DNA from: Astrocystis sublimbata
Lineage: Eukaryota > Ascomycota > Sordariomycetes > Xylariales > Xylariaceae
Direction of reading: 5' to 3'
DNA: 64,000 nucleotides
Assembly (NCBI GenBank): GCA_022453515.1
Contig: JAJNNY010000024.1
Span: 248,001 to 312,000, forward strand
Shown: positions 1 to 12,417 of the stretch, one piece after another
Layout of the letters: each line of letters begins with the position of its first letter
Position numbering within the stretch: position 1 is the stretch's first letter
Program-made: the position numbers and the translations under genes
The notes under the pieces: model-generated
What the model was told of the DNA's origin: nothing
The model's database searches: none
The model's input: the letters and a program-made list of their open reading frames with translations, nothing else

Positions 1-45
1 GGACGGTCCATTCCGACGTGCTGACCATGCGTCTTCTCCGAACAG

Positions 46-1523
46 GACAATCTGGAGCTCAGCGATGACTCCGATATCGAGGTCCATCCGAACGTCGACA
101 AACGCTCCTTCATCCGCGCCAAGCAAGACCAGATCCACGCCGAGCGCCAACAGCGCCGCCTCCAGATCGAGACCCTCAAGTACGAGCGCCAGATCAACGA
201 TGGCCTGATGAAGCGCATATCCGGCCTGTTGGCTGCCCTCGAAGCCAATGCCGCCGAGGCCGAGTCCAACCTCGCCGGGATGGCTTTCCGGGCCGTCATG
301 CAGTCTGCCGGGAGCCCCGAAGAGGACAAGCCGCCTGCGCGACCCGACGGTGTCCATGCCCAGGTCGAGCAGCCGCCCACCTACACCAAGATGATGGCCG
401 CCCTGCTGGACCAGGTCAACGAGACGTTGAACAAGGACGAGCCCGAAAACCGCTACACTGCCATGGTGAAGGAGATCAACAATCACCTGACAAACGTGCA
501 AGACCTGCAGAAGCAGCTCTTGGACAAGCTGGCAGAGCTGGAGAAAGAGGAGGGCCGCAAGATCACGAGCGACGCCTACCATACAGGCTTTGACAGCTCC
601 TACGTGGCAAAGTCGGAACCGTCCACATCAGGCCAGACCAAGAAGAACGACAGCCAACCCCAACTCCTGAACCCCAACTTCTCCGCAAGCACGTCCGACG
701 AATCCAAGGCGACGTCTCCAGCTGACAATGACGACGACGCCGAGATCGAGGCTTCTGCCGACGGCCAGAAATTTGCAAAGATCAAGGCCGCCGAATACCG
801 GGAAAGCCATGCATTCATCACCTCACACCCTCAAATATTATCCGAAAAGGAGACCGACGGCATCCTCGTCATGGCCTTCGACGCCCAACTAGAGAATAAG
901 GACGATGTCGCACGGAACTACATACACCAAGCATTACTACTCCAGTATTGCCGTAGTTTAGGCAAAGATGGCGTGGCGCTATTCTTCAAGCGCATCACGA
1001 CTCAAGGCCACCAGGCCCAACAGGTCTTCTACAAGGACGTGCAGGACACCTTCTTCCGCATCAGGACTCGGTCAAAGGAGATAAATGCGCAACGCGCTGC
1101 AGACGGCGGCGAGGTCGAGCAGATCCAACTCCATGCGGTTGAGCCAGGCACGGAGATCAAGATCCAGATCCCCCCCGAGAACAGTGACGACGAGGCCGTT
1201 CAGCACGGACGCGTCATCTTCGAAAGCTTTGCGCCGGACATGCGAAAGGCACTGGAGTCTGGCAGCCTGGACAAGGTCAACGATGTGCTTGGTAAGATGA
1301 AGGTTCCCGAGGCCGAGGAACTCGTGGGCCAGCTGAGCGAGGTAAGTGCACAGGCATGGCACCATGACTCGTGTGTGCTCGCCTGCTAACTATCGTGCAG
1401 GCTGGCATACTTAGCTTGGAAGAGCAGATAATAGACGGTACGACAGAGGAAGGCAAACAGAAAATCAAGGAGATGGAGGACATGGCTGCGATGGAGTCAG
1501 AGTCTGCGGGCGATCCCGAGTAA
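46..1523 (+). CDS. CDC37: Hsp90 co-chaperone Cdc37 (5' partial)
   Basis: Cdc37 loads protein kinases onto Hsp90 in the cytosol. The window opens inside intron 1. Exon 2 starts after the acceptor AG at 44-45 and reads DNLELSDDSDIEVHPNVDKR, the conserved phospho-serine region near the Cdc37 N-terminus, followed by the basic KRSFIRAKQ segment and a coiled coil. A second intron lies at 1342-1400 (GTAAGT...GTGCAG), and the last exon 1401-1523 ends in an acidic tail with TAA at 1521-1523. The middle carries the acidic linker and the Hsp90-binding helical domain (HPQILSEKE onward). Only the first exon, with the start codon, lies outside the window. Family assignment is strong; exon borders are read by eye and keep frame. 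Confidence 0.93.
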
Positions 1524-3933
1524 AACACCATCAAAATTGTTTGTCTGGACTCCGCTCTGCCCAGGCTGCCGAGCGATGCATCGTATGTGGAACAGCTAAC
1601 TTACTCGCCATGCCTATGCTTTGAGAACCTCGATTGGCCCAAGTTGTTGTTCAAGAGCGCAGCAGCACCGCACGCGCAGCTCCGCCATGGCTCCCTTGAC
1701 ACGACTAGTCGGCTTTGCTACAGTCATAGTGCCTTACGCCTCATTCTCTCGTGTTTTGTGTGAGACAGCGGGCAGTAGGTACTGCTGAGTCCACGTAAGG
1801 AGGCAAGGCTACATACACTGAACGTGTCGTCTGATTCTGTCACCTCCCAAATATAGGAACCATTTGTTGTGAACCAATCGATTGCAATTCAATATATCAG
1901 CAGCAGCAGACCAGACCATTAAGGGGCTGTGCGTGAATGCGAGTGGGTGTGCTGGTGTGTGTATCGTGTACTAGTAAATGGGAAAGCAAGCTGGAGGGTC
2001 TTGGTAGCCGAGCGAGGTGGTGGACAGAATAAAGTTGACACTCTTTCTTGGCAGGCCCACTATAGTGACCTTCGTTAGCTCTTGTCACGTGATATAAGCT
2101 CAGGGCTCATTTAGTATTTTTTTTATACTATATTAATTATAAAAAATTACCTACGTATTTAATTCAGTTCAAATACTATTCTAAGACCCTCTATCAAGAG
2201 GCTATTAAAAAAGGACAACAGAAGTGTAAATAGCTTCAAAATAGAGTCCTGGAAGGCTATTGCCAAGCACACTGCCAAGAAGTACTCGTGGGGCTAGTCT
2301 GTAGATCAGGTGTCAACTTTTTATTGTCCACCACCTCGCCGAGCTAGCATCACGGGTGCCGATGTGGTCTTGGGCCGTGGGCTGCCCTTACCAGTGGAGC
2401 GCTCGTATTTTCATCGACAAGACCTTCATTTTCATGCGGCTGGGAAGGTTGCCCCGAAGGTCGAGTCAACTTGTTGGTACGTTGATCGATGACGGACCGA
2501 TGTACGAAGGTATGTCATAGTGCATAGTGCTTGTCAAGTATGTATGTAGGTCCCGGTTTGAAGGGGATTTGACATGTCCAATCTATGTAGCCGCAGAAAC
2601 TCTGCGACCATGGCACCATGGGTACGAGTTTGATACAGTCGTCCCTTATGTATGATGCCTACTGGGATTCCCCTCATTCTTGGGGAAACAAATCCCACAT
2701 ATGTCTGCTCATTTACAGGCCCTCGGTAAACACCATGTCAGCCCTCGTCAGCCATGAGGGCCTATCTATGTAGGTGCATGAGCACCTACAGTAGGCATGC
2801 TAGGTAGGCGAGTAATCGTAGGCGGTGGTTGAGGATGGACAGTATGCGTGCTATGTAGATCGGGTGGGATGATACTTGGTTGAAACAACAGCCTGGAGGG
2901 TCAACGAATGGAACGCGCGTTTACACCCGTACCAGTAGGTAGGTAACTTGAAGTAGTATAAGGTTTTATCCCTGAATGTATGTACAAGTATGGACTCCGC
3001 GGCGAATCATGCCAGGTGGATGCTGAGTCGGTCGAGGGAGTGTGCACTACCTAGTAGTAGTTAGTACCTAATCGAGTCTAATGGACTTACTAGGTGGGTT
3101 TGGGAGTTAGTGCCATAGCTCGTCCGCCGCCCCTGTCGATTACTTTTAGCTTAATCATCCTTCGCCTCACACTACCTGATATTTCCCGATCGAACACTCC
3201 CTAGCGGGCCTAGGTAGATTAGGTACATATGTAGCTAGTAAACGTAAACGGACTTGGGAAGCAATGAACGTGTAAGCGAGTCGTAGACTACTTAACCTAG
3301 ACTAAGTCGAACTGGCTGGTATTCATTCCCGAGGTCATTTCGAACAACTCCATCAATACCTCTACTACACGCCAAAAGGGGCATGGCCCAGGTCACGGTC
3401 TTTTTACGAGTACTTGTCGTTCGGGAACATCACTTGGCACTCGGCCATGATCAAACGTATCTGTGAGGTTTCATCGCCGCCCTGGACCCAAGCTGACGTG
3501 GAGAGAGGCGCAGTCGTCCGAGGTCAGCCCCACGACAGACTCGACAGACAGACAGACCGACCCGAGCCAACCCTGTCGATCGCCATATGCTGGTCAGGAC
3601 TCAGGGGTTTGGCACCTCATGAGTTTTGGCCCGGCCTTCATTACGTACCTACCTACATGCATGCAAGCCGTGCAGCGGCTGGGGGCCCGGGGGTGGCTCG
3701 GGTGGTGCTCAATGCTCAGTGCTCGCTTTCCTCCTCCTCCTTCCATCCTTGCTTTGGCCGGCATCGACATTCATTCATTCACTTGCCATTCACTTGTTAA
3801 GGTCGCGTAGTCCGGTTGGCATTCCACTCCGCTCGTTTGGTTGTTTTACTTACTGTTTATTGCCCACCAACTTTTCCCACCACAAGAGCACGCATAGAGC
3901 GACACACCCCGGCCCCCAGTTTCCTCCGTTGAG
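1524..3933. other. Intergenic, 2.4 kb
   Basis: No convincing gene. It holds the CDC37 3' end, an AT-rich island at about 2105-2240 with a decayed coding relic, and many short TAGGTAGGTA/CCTACCTA motifs around 2740-3240. Open frames near 3414-3930 have low-complexity, unconserved-looking translations and probably sit in the 5' UTR or promoter of the PLC-like gene. Confidence 0.6.
2189..2297 (+). pseudogene. Decayed Myb/SANT-like domain fragment
   Basis: The segment lies beside an AT-rich island (about 2105-2220) in otherwise balanced DNA. Reading from 2189 gives LYQEAIKKGQQKC before a stop; shifting frame at 2229 gives NSFKIESWKAIAKHTAKKY and then a stop at 2295-2297. From memory, the order GQ(R)...N-x-F-K-x-E-(S/A)-W-K-A-I resembles the start of the Myb/SANT-like DNA-binding domain that fungi carry in many repeated, often transposon-linked genes. 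The stop, the frame break and the AT enrichment suggest a relic, possibly hit by repeat-induced point mutation. Short length keeps confidence low. Confidence 0.35.
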
Positions 3934-5067
3934 ATGAAGCCCTCGATAAGTGCGTACATAGCAACGCTGGCCGCTCTGGCGAGCACAGCGTATACATCGC
4001 CGCAAGGCGCCAATGTCGTCTCCACCATAACGACGGCAGCACCCGCCGCCTCGTCGACTTCGCTGGCATCAGGCGTAGCCTGCAACAACTCGCCAGATCT
4101 CTGCAGCCGCTCCTACAGCAACATCACTCACCTAGGCGCTCATGACTCGTCTTTCCTTCGCGATGCCAGCACCGACAACTCGATAGCCGGCAACCAGTTC
4201 TTCAATGCAACCGTGGCGTTAGATGCCGGCCTGCGGCTACTGCAGGTGCAAGTCCACGACCTCAACGGAGCTATCCAGATGTGCCACACGACATGCGACC
4301 TGCTCGATGCAGGCCCGCTGAAGGGCTGGCTCGCTGCCATCAAGTCGTGGATGGACGACCACCCGAACGAAGTGGTCACGCTCCTGATCGTCAACTCAGA
4401 TGGCAACGACGTCAAGGAATTCGGATCGATATTCGAGTCGTCCGGCCTCGCCAAGTACGGATACGCGCCCACAGGCAACGGTTGGCCGACCTTGCAGAGC
4501 ATGATCACCGCGAACACACGCCTCGTGACGTTTATAGCCTCCATCGCGCCCAGCAGCACGTATCCGTACCTCCTGACCGAGTTCGAGCACGTCTTCGAGA
4601 CGTCCTTCGAAGTCACGTCTCCGTCCGGCTTCAACTGCTCCATCGACCGGCCCAAGTCGCAATCGTCAGCCGCCTCCGCGCTCTCGGCCGGACTCCTGCC
4701 ACTCATCAACCATTTCGCCTACAAGAGCCTGGGCTCTTCGATCATGATCCCGGACGTCGACAACGTCGCGAGGACAAACGCCCCTTCCACGTCCACTACG
4801 GGCGCCCTGGGCTTGCACGCAGAGACCTGCCGGTCCGAGTGGGGCTTCATTCCCACCTTCGTCCTCGTGGACTTCTTCAGCGAGGGCCAGTCCATCAAGA
4901 CGGCGGATGTGATGAACGGCATCAAGAATCCCGTCGGGCGCACGAACAGCAGCGTGACGGAGGGCACCGAGACGGCGGAAAACGAGGCGAAACGCGGGCT
5001 TGGCGCCACCGGCATGGGCACTGGCGCGTTGGTTGCCTTCATCGCTGCGGCCTTGTTACTTGCATAG
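3934..5067 (+). CDS. Secreted GPI-anchored PLC-X-like phosphodiesterase-fold protein
   Basis: A 377-residue single-exon protein of the fungal PLC-like phosphodiesterase (TIM-barrel) family. Residues 1 to about 21 form a signal peptide and are followed by a Thr/Ser/Ala-rich stretch. The catalytic-type His of the X domain is in [10 protein letters not shown] (H70); a second His-containing strand [15 protein letters not shown] (H108, H118) and a CDLLDAG segment follow, matching the order in the family. The C-terminus ([16 protein letters not shown]) is a hydrophobic GPI-attachment tail without charged residues after it, so the protein probably ends on the plasma membrane or in the wall. Several N-x-S/T sites fit secretion. 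The true substrate is not known for this fungal family; phosphoinositide hydrolysis should not be assumed. Confidence 0.85.
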   Translation: MKPSISAYIATLAALASTAYTSPQGANVVSTITTAAPAASSTSLASGVACNNSPDLCSRSYSNITHLGAHDSSFLRDASTDNSIAGNQFFNATVALDAGLRLLQVQVHDLNGAIQMCHTTCDLLDAGPLKGWLAAIKSWMDDHPNEVVTLLIVNSDGNDVKEFGSIFESSGLAKYGYAPTGNGWPTLQSMITANTRLVTFIASIAPSSTYPYLLTEFEHVFETSFEVTSPSGFNCSIDRPKSQSSAASALSAGLLPLINHFAYKSLGSSIMIPDVDNVARTNAPSTSTTGALGLHAETCRSEWGFIPTFVLVDFFSEGQSIKTADVMNGIKNPVGRTNSSVTEGTETAENEAKRGLGATGMGTGALVAFIAAALLLA

Positions 5068-5823
5068 ACAGTCATCACTATTCTGTTTCAGATGCGCAAG
5101 TTTCGAGCCGTGGGATTCCTTGATTTCGAACTACCTACCTACCGAAAATGATATGGTGGGGGGAAAAATTCAGCATTTGGGTCGGATAATTTTTTCTTTT
5201 TTGCTTCATTTTGTTGTTGTTTCGAAAGCTGCATAGCGATGGCGTTTTAGTTGGGCCAACTTGGCAACATCTGCACACATACCTACGCAGTACGGCGATT
5301 GAGTTTCATATATCAACAGGAGTCCACGACTCTGTATCATCCGTACATCTACATAGCCACTATAGGCTTCTCAGACATGCTATGCGATATTCCGTAGATG
5401 GCTTAACCTAGAATATCATAGCGAATAACTCTCTTGTCAAAAGTAAACGTGTGATGCCACCCATTGACCGCGAGTTCAACCCTGTCTAGTTAGAATATGT
5501 TGTCACCGTAAGGTAGCCTGGACAACTATTAGATATACACATGTCTGTCGTCTCTTAGAAGTGTGGAGCGCCGATTGTCGTGAGGCGACTCGGCCCGGTG
5601 GCGGGGTTTTATAAGTAGCTCCGTCGCCTTACATGCTACAAACCGTATCTGGGACCTGCCAATTCCCAATCCAACTGATTACGTCCAACCTCAACCAGCA
5701 CCTTACCTAGGTACCTGCATATACGTAGGGACTCACGCCAGCACGACTCGCACATTCACATGATCCTCTATGCAGCAGCTGTAAGGTTGAAAGAAAGCAA
5801 CAGATAGAATGACACAGGGAAGC
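5068..5823. other. Intergenic, 0.75 kb
   Basis: 3' flank of the PLC-like gene and upstream region of the ECM15-like gene. Short open frames here have no recognisable content. A CCTAGGTACCTGC motif near 5707-5720 belongs to the dispersed intergenic repeat family. Confidence 0.6.
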
Positions 5824-6393
5824 ATGGACTACTCTAGCGTCGCAACGCCCGAGCGGTGTTATGCCGACTTCTGTCTGATCCCGGTGCGGTGTCCCCTCCA
5901 TCTACATTCCGTACACCCCCAAATCCTCAGCCAAGAAGGCTGACGTACTCTTTCTCGTCCATGCGCAGGTCGGCACCGGCTCCGTCTCCGTCGCAGCCGA
6001 AGTGGCCGAGGTCCAGAAACTGCTGAAGGCCAGCGGGCTCGTATATACGATGCACTCGGCCGGTACCACAGTCGGTAGGTGTCTGCGATGATTTGGGTGC
6101 ACTGGTCTTTTCCTGTTCTGCCCTCATGTACTGACGCGACATCATACATGACAGAAGGGTCTTGGGATCAAGTAATGAGAGTCATCGGACAAGCCCACAG
6201 CGTCGTCCACGCGCGAGGCGTCGTGCGAGTACAGAGTTCGATGCGCGTTGGTTCGAGGTGAGTTCTTGACTTTCTCATGCCCCCTACCATAGCCCAGCGT
6301 ATCTCACATCCGATGAACAGGACGGACAAGGCGCAAACAGCCCAGGACAAGGTGAAGCGTGTAGAGGACCTCCTATCGACGTCGACTGCATGA
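5824..6393 (+). CDS. ECM15: Thiamine-binding protein, UPF0045/ECM15 family
   Basis: Four exons, 5824-5883, 5969-6074, 6155-6257 and 6321-6393, join in frame to a 113-residue protein. This is the usual size of the MTH1187/YkoF-like family that includes yeast Ecm15. Visible family signatures are CYADFCLIP near the N-terminus, MHSAGTTVEGSWDQVM in the middle, and GVVRVQSSMRVGSRTDK toward the C-terminus. Family members form small ferredoxin-like tetramers, and some bind thiamine-like ligands; the cellular role in fungi is unclear. The three introns (85, 80 and 63 nt) start GTGCGG, GTAGGT and GTGAGT and all end in CAG. The short exons hide the gene from simple frame scanning, but the joined protein covers the family end to end. 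Confidence 0.88.
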
Positions 6394-6814
6394 ATGAGCG
6401 CCAACAAAGCTAGGAAATTCAGGACTAGATAGTACATTGAAGAACGAACGGTGGTCATGAGTGGGCAAAAGCTAAACAATAATAGGAAAATGCCGTACTT
6501 TAATTGAACAAGGTTAGGTATTCAGATAAGAAATGACTAGAAACCGCACTTTGCCGAACCCCTTGGGTCGTGAGGTAATTATACATAGAGTTTGCCCGAT
6601 TCTACACTTTTGGAGCGCCTACCGTGCATGTCCCGTAACAGAACCCCCTTTTATGTTTCTCCGGTCACTTACCATACCCCGTCATGCCGTCAACTGGACC
6701 CGGACTGTGACCTGGACGTGGACCTGAAACCCCCTTTACATTACACTTTACAACTCATCAACAGTAATGTGAGTAGATGCGATGTATTCGAGCATGACAC
6801 TACTGTCGTCAGCT
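6394..6814. other. Convergent intergenic spacer
   Basis: About 420 bases between the stop codons of the ECM15-like gene (+) and the CCDC47-like gene (-). Nothing beyond 3' UTR sequence is seen. Confidence 0.6.
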
Positions 6815-8251
6815 TTATCCGCGCATGGTCTGCTTCTTAGCCGCCTTGCGCATCTCCTTCTCCTTCTCCTTCTCGAGGTATCTCTTCTGAGCTTTGGCGT
6901 CGAGGGCGTTCAGCTCGGCGTCGCGCTTGGCCTTCCGGACCTTGTCGCGGTCTAGCGCCCGCTCCTCTGCCTTCTCCACCTCTGCGAGCTTCTGAATCTG
7001 CTTGATGTTCTCTTCGCGCACGCTCTTGACCTTGCGCAACACCTCGGTCCGGAAGTGCGCGACCGATGCCAACTGATCGGGCAGTCGAACGAAGTACGAG
7101 AATAAGGGGAGGAGACTCTCATAGTCGTTGGAGGACGGGAGGTGGTATCGGATGAAGATGCGCTTGCGGGGAACAGCTTCATCCAATCTAGGGCTCGATT
7201 AGTATCTGGAAGGAGGACGGAGGACTGGGCCACAAGCTATCTAGGGGTTCTGCTTACGTTGCAGGCTTTTCAATAGGCTGATCGGTGATGATAAGGTAGT
7301 CGAACAAATCACCGGCTTTGTTGATAGCGTCGACCAGCTCGTCGGTCAGGAGCGCCGAGGTGATCTCGGCGCTCTCGCTCATGACCGTTGTCCAGATAGG
7401 GAGCTTAGGATGGTCCTTGGTGAAGGTAATGGAGACATCGTATCGCTCGTCGCGAAGCTGCTTCATCTGGCTCTTGTTCACGACGGCCCAGACGAAGGCG
7501 TCGTAGGTGCTCTTAGCGTCCTTGCTGCGCACTTCAGCGGCACCGGGAGCGGAGGGGACAATCTGGGCTTCCCTGCCGTCGAAGGGGTAGATGGTTGCGC
7601 CCAGGGCGTCTTCGGGTGTCGGGTAGCTATCGACGAGAAAGCCAATGATGAAGTCGGGGAGGAGCATCAGCGGGTTGAAGCGCTTCATCAGCGACAGCTT
7701 GACATCCATGAATGCGACGTTCTGGCGTCCGGTCGCGTACGAGGCGAACTCGAACAAGCTCTTCTCCCTCAGGACCTTGTCGGATTCGTCGTCAGAGATG
7801 CGCGGCGCGCCGGTGCCGACCTGGGCAAACTCGGTGTTGAGGAGGGAGGCATGAGCCTTGGCCCAGGCCTTCGCCTTGGCGCGATTCAGTCGCGCGCCGA
7901 CGAAGTGGGCGGTACATATGAGGGCGATGACGACCAAGATAACGCCCTCGGTGCGAAATTCGCTCAGACTATGGCGCTCGTGAACATTGTACCATTTGGT
8001 GTAGGGAACGGCGGTGGGAACGGGGCCGCCCGCGGTCGCACCAGCGCCGAGGCTGCCGGCGGTGACCTGGAAAGGCAGAGGCGTGGGCTCGGGCGCACCG
8101 GCGAAATCGGCGAAGTCTACACCCAGCCGGTCATCAGTCATCAGTCGGAGAGAGGGAAGGAAGAGAGACACGTACCAGAATCGGCCTTGGCGGGAACAGG
8201 CGTGTCTGCGGACTTGCTGCCCCCGAGCATGTTCTTCAAGAAGTCGGCCAT
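6815..8251 (-). CDS. CCDC47: CCDC47-like ER membrane protein (DUF1682)
   Basis: Three exons on the minus strand (8251-8176, 8116-7258, 7187-6815) give 435 residues beginning MADFLKNMLG. Known members sit in the ER membrane; human CCDC47 is part of the PAT complex that shields nascent multi-pass membrane proteins and also affects ER calcium. Here a single hydrophobic span lies at about residues 83-103 (EGVILVVIALICTAHFVGARL). A conserved cytosolic domain follows (RQNVAFMDVKLSLMKRFNP, PLLIP-type FIIGFLVDSYP), then a strongly basic coiled-coil tail rich in K, R and E ending in KQTMRG. Both introns are GT-AG and keep frame. The start is the first ATG before the conserved region, 625 bases from the divergent haspin-like gene. 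Confidence 0.88.
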
Positions 8252-8876
8252 CTTCGCAAGGGCTCACGCAAGAAAGCAATTGCTTGCGCGACGAGGTGGA
8301 AGAGGAGAAGCGAAGAGAGACGTCGAGGAAGGGAAACCGTCTCCAACAGTTCAATTCGCCGGCGACGCAGGAGAAGCACACGGTTTCGAGTGCTGATTTG
8401 CTGGTCTGCTGCTGGAGGATGGAGAAGGGGGTCCCAACTCTCGGGGTCCAATGCTGCGCTGCTCCACACTGCTCGCCCAGGACCTTCAGGCGCCTTCTCT
8501 CAGCTGTTCCAGCTCGTCGTCAACCAGCTCCAGTGGCTCCAGTGGATTGCAGCGGCTGGGATGCCACCGGCCAGGGCCTGTTCAGGGAGGTATCCCTGCT
8601 AGATGCTTCCAACTTAGGTACCTACCTAGGTACACAGAGGTACTGTCGGACGATGGCTGTGGCGTGTCGTGTGGCGCACGGATGCTTCCGTTGCTGGGGT
8701 GTTGATTCGGCTTACCTTAGGTACCTAGGTACCTTATTCAATGTGTCGAAAGTAAACAAATGTCGACTTACACCGTGAACAACAGAACAGAACAACCGAA
8801 TGATCTCAGGCTCTCAGCAAAACAACGGGCGCTTTATGGAAAAAAAATCTCACTAGGATAGAAGACGACCATAATC
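8252..8876. promoter_or_regulatory. Divergent promoter region CCDC47 / haspin-like kinase
   Basis: A 625-base region shared by two outward-facing genes. It contains two copies of the palindromic repeat (TTAGGTACCTACCTAGGTAC near 8614-8633 and TACCTTAGGTACCTAGGTACC near 8713-8733). No specific factor site could be assigned. Confidence 0.5.
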
Positions 8877-10580
8877 ATGTCCAAAGTGACCACAAAGCGA
8901 AAGTATGGCAAGCAGAGCAGGAAGCCAGCTGCTAGTGCTGGACGGCTGTTTGTCGAGCTGCCCCAGACCCCTATTCGCACATCGAGGACCACGGCAGTAG
9001 ACGAGCCTATTTTCGACCACGACGAGGCCGTCTCGAAGCTCGCGCAAGATCTCTCTACAGTAAATATCCAAGATGAGAATTCCGATCCAACAGAAACACC
9101 TCTACCTCGGCGAAGGAGAACGAGGCAGTCGGTCCTGTTAGACTCACCCGAACGCAGAGCTGTCAGACATCCCACGCCGCAGAAAGCTGTGCCTGCCTCG
9201 CCGGGCCTAGAGGCCGTAACAGCAACGGAATTGGACGAGGAAACAGGCTCTACAAGGCCTCCCCAAGAGGAGCCTAAGGAGCTACAAGTGCTCTCCTGGG
9301 GCGACGTTTGTCCGCCTAGCGACAGCATTACCAAGATCGCAGAGGCCTCCTACGCAGAGGTGTACCGTGTCACGAATGAGCGAGGCACCAGCATCATCAA
9401 GGTGATACGGATGTCTTCGCCCATCAAACCGCAGACCAAAACGCAACAAAAGTCGGGCCTGGTGGACGAAGAGCCACACAGCGAATCTGATCTGCTGGGG
9501 GAGCTGCAGATCTCCGAATGGCTAGCGGATATCCCTGGGTTTGTGGTCTATAAGGAGCGGTACATAGTGAAGGGCAAGACGTGTCGAGAGCTGCTGGAGA
9601 CCCATCAGACCTTCCACAAGAAGCTGAAGAGGCAAGATCCCGACCGGTTGCAATTCTACCCATCACCCAGCCGGTATCTCGGCGACACCAAGTTCCTGGT
9701 CGTGGAACTGGGCGATGCGGGGACAGCACTCGAGGATTTTGAGCTTGCGACTGCCGATCAGCTATGGGACATATTCTTCCACCTTGCGATCGCACTCGCG
9801 AGGGCCGAAACAAGAATAGAGTTCGAGGTATGTTTTTCTGGGCTCTGAGGCTGAAGCGTCATGTGCGCATTGTGCTGATGATTGCAGCACCGAGATCTTC
9901 ACGAGGGAAATCTCTGTATTCGAAAGGTCGACGAGCCTGTCCCGAAAGACGAGCGGACTCGGGCGGGCTACTTCGGTTTCTCAGGTCTCGAAATAACCAT
10001 CCTGGACTATGGCCTCTCACGAGCACAAGGTGACTATGACTCGGAGCCCGTGGCCTATGACTTGGAACGCGACCTCAGCATCTTCACTAGTGAGCATGCC
10101 GCGCAGTGTCGTGTATACCGGCAGATGAGATCATTCATGCTTCGAGGGGACCGCGTCTGTTTACCCCCTGAAGACCATCAAAAGCCCTACGCAGAAGGAA
10201 TCGATGGCCCCATAACGTGGGCCATCCATGAACCGTACACAAATGTCCTGTGGCTCGCATACATATATGAATGGATGGTCGATAATTTTCGCGGCCTTAG
10301 GAGGGAACTCAATTCCTTTAGACGTGTGACAAAGGAGATGTGGTCTTTCTTAGATCCCCAGGCCGACGAGAGCGTGCCCGGGTTCGGTAGTGCCAGCGAT
10401 ATCTTGCGCTACGCCGTCGAAACAGGTTGGGTAGACGAAGATCACCTGATGGGTGGCAGAGATGAGGTCGAGAGGTCGATATTATCGATTCTCCCTGTTG
10501 ATGACGTAGAAAGCAGTGCCTGTGCTGCCGATCGCTCGGTACGGCGGTCTCCGCGCAGACATCGACTGACGCATGTATAG
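8877..10580 (+). CDS. Haspin-like serine/threonine kinase
   Basis: Two exons (8877-9827 and 9888-10580) around a 60-nt intron give 547 residues. The first ~130 residues are basic and low in structure. The C-terminal half is an atypical kinase domain: a nucleotide-binding Lys in SIIKVIR (K175), the helix-C Glu in LLGELQISEWL, the catalytic loop HRDLHEGN starting exactly at exon 2 (H318), and DYGLSRA (D357) in the position of DFG. DY(T/G) in place of DFG, with a short activation segment that lacks APE, is typical of haspins, which phosphorylate histone H3 Thr3 at mitotic centromeres. A basic C-terminal tail (RSVRRSPRRHRLTHV) follows. Whether it is the genome's only haspin or one of the expanded haspin-like paralogues found in some fungi cannot be told here. 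Confidence 0.85.
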
Positions 10581-12417
10581 CAAGAGGGCATTGTATACCA
10601 TGGACGACGAGCATGGAATACTCGTTCGCTTTCTAAGCGCATGGGTTTCTCGCAACCGGATTGGAGCATTAGCTGAAATTATAGGCACATCTGTACACCA
10701 CATATCCTTTACACTTACAGCCAGAGGACGAGGTATATAAAAGCATTGGCCAAGTAATTGCCTTTACGAATGTCGCGTATCAACAAGTCGTGAACAGGTA
10801 CGCGGCGAATGAAGGGTCCAAGTAATTAGGTGGGTGCGATTGATCTACGCCGCACCAATGCGTCTAGAATCACCTGCTCTTATCACAGCTTCTACCAAAG
10901 GGGGGAGGAGAATGGGGAGACTGCCTCGACTGCCAGCAAAGTGTTCAACCCAGCCGATAGCCGAAGCGCTGGGATCATCAAAGCGGTCTGTGGACACTGG
11001 ACAGGTCAGAAGTCAGGTCAATAACATTGCCGTCTATGGGCACGCACAGTCGCGGATCCACTGGTGGCATGGCGAGTCGACCGACTCGTCGGATCTGCAC
11101 TACTTCCGCAAAAGCAATATTAGTGCCTACCTCGCCTACCTGCTCGCCTACGGGCTTCCTTGTCTCCTTACCTAGGTGAGAGGATTGGTAATGCTCTTGG
11201 GATCTATACCGGTCTGCAAAGCCGGCAGAGTTGAGTTAGTCAAACACGGTTATGTGGAGATTCCCTGGAACGACGGTGGCTGCCGGTGTCAACACAAAAA
11301 GTTGGCGTCATGCAAGAATGCTTTCGCTGAAAAAGCAATCTTGGGATCTTGGGATCAACGTTTCCGAGTCTCGGGGGGGCCATACTGCGGATGGCATCCG
11401 CATTGCTCTGCGCAACTAGGCGCGGAGCAACCACCTACTCGTATGCGTGGTGCGTCTGCAGCTCGTTTAGACTTGGCACCATAGCGGCGGCACATTTGGA
11501 CGATGAATCGGGCCCTTGGCAGGCCCAGCAGACCCTTGTGGAGAGAGGTGCGGCAGACAATTTAGGGGGCATTCCAATGCTACATAGATGATAGCAAATC
11601 ACACAGCGCCTGATGTCCATTTGATGTGACTATTGTAGTGGGTGGTAACTTGTAAGTGAAGTCGGTGGTCATGTGACGACAAAGGTGCGCGTTATTTGCG
11701 GTGATGTTGTTGGTGGAAATGTCGATTCAATAGCGGTAGAGGTACTTACTGCATGTACTTCATGCAGCTCCAAAAGGTCGACTCCGATCGACACTACTAC
11801 ATGTAGGTATGTCATCAGATGGCCCATCCCAACTTACATAAGTACATATATCCTTTTGTTTTGTTTTGGGAGGGCTGCATGATCTATCATCAACTGCCAT
11901 CCCATGCTCGCCATGCTCGCATGCCAACTCTACCTACCCTAGTACACTAGCTGTGGGACATGGCAAGATGGCCACGGGCAACGGCCTAGGTAGGTAATTG
12001 ACTCCCGGTAATTGGTAGATCTGTGCTTGGTGGATATACTATCAGCCGGCATACCGGGACAGCTAGCTGGACAGCTGGACAGGTGAATCCAGAATCGTTC
12101 GCGGGAGATGCCTAGTCGAGCTATGGATTTAACAACCGGGTTCAACTACCTAACCGGGATGGTCAGCTACACTAGGTGGTCCGATGGTATGTGCTTATAT
12201 AGTACATTTCTTAGTAAGGTAAGGCGATGTAAGATAAGTACCAGAAGGAGTATAGGGACCACCCACTAACTATGCGTATGTAGGTATATTGACGAGCTCG
12301 ACCAAGCTGAACGACGATTTGTTCTTAGTCTCGTCTGATGCAGGTAGGCGGCATCGTCATTTCCACACGTGCACGGATGTTGGGTCGAGGTCATAGGAAG
12401 TATGTGATGAGATCGGA

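Noticed and set aside
3414..3937. Three overlapping open frames before the PLC-like gene
   Set aside because: Low-complexity translations in overlapping frames; likely 5' leader.
7410..8396. 328-codon plus-strand frame
   Set aside because: Antisense shadow of the CCDC47-like exons; the minus strand has the conserved domain and splice sites.
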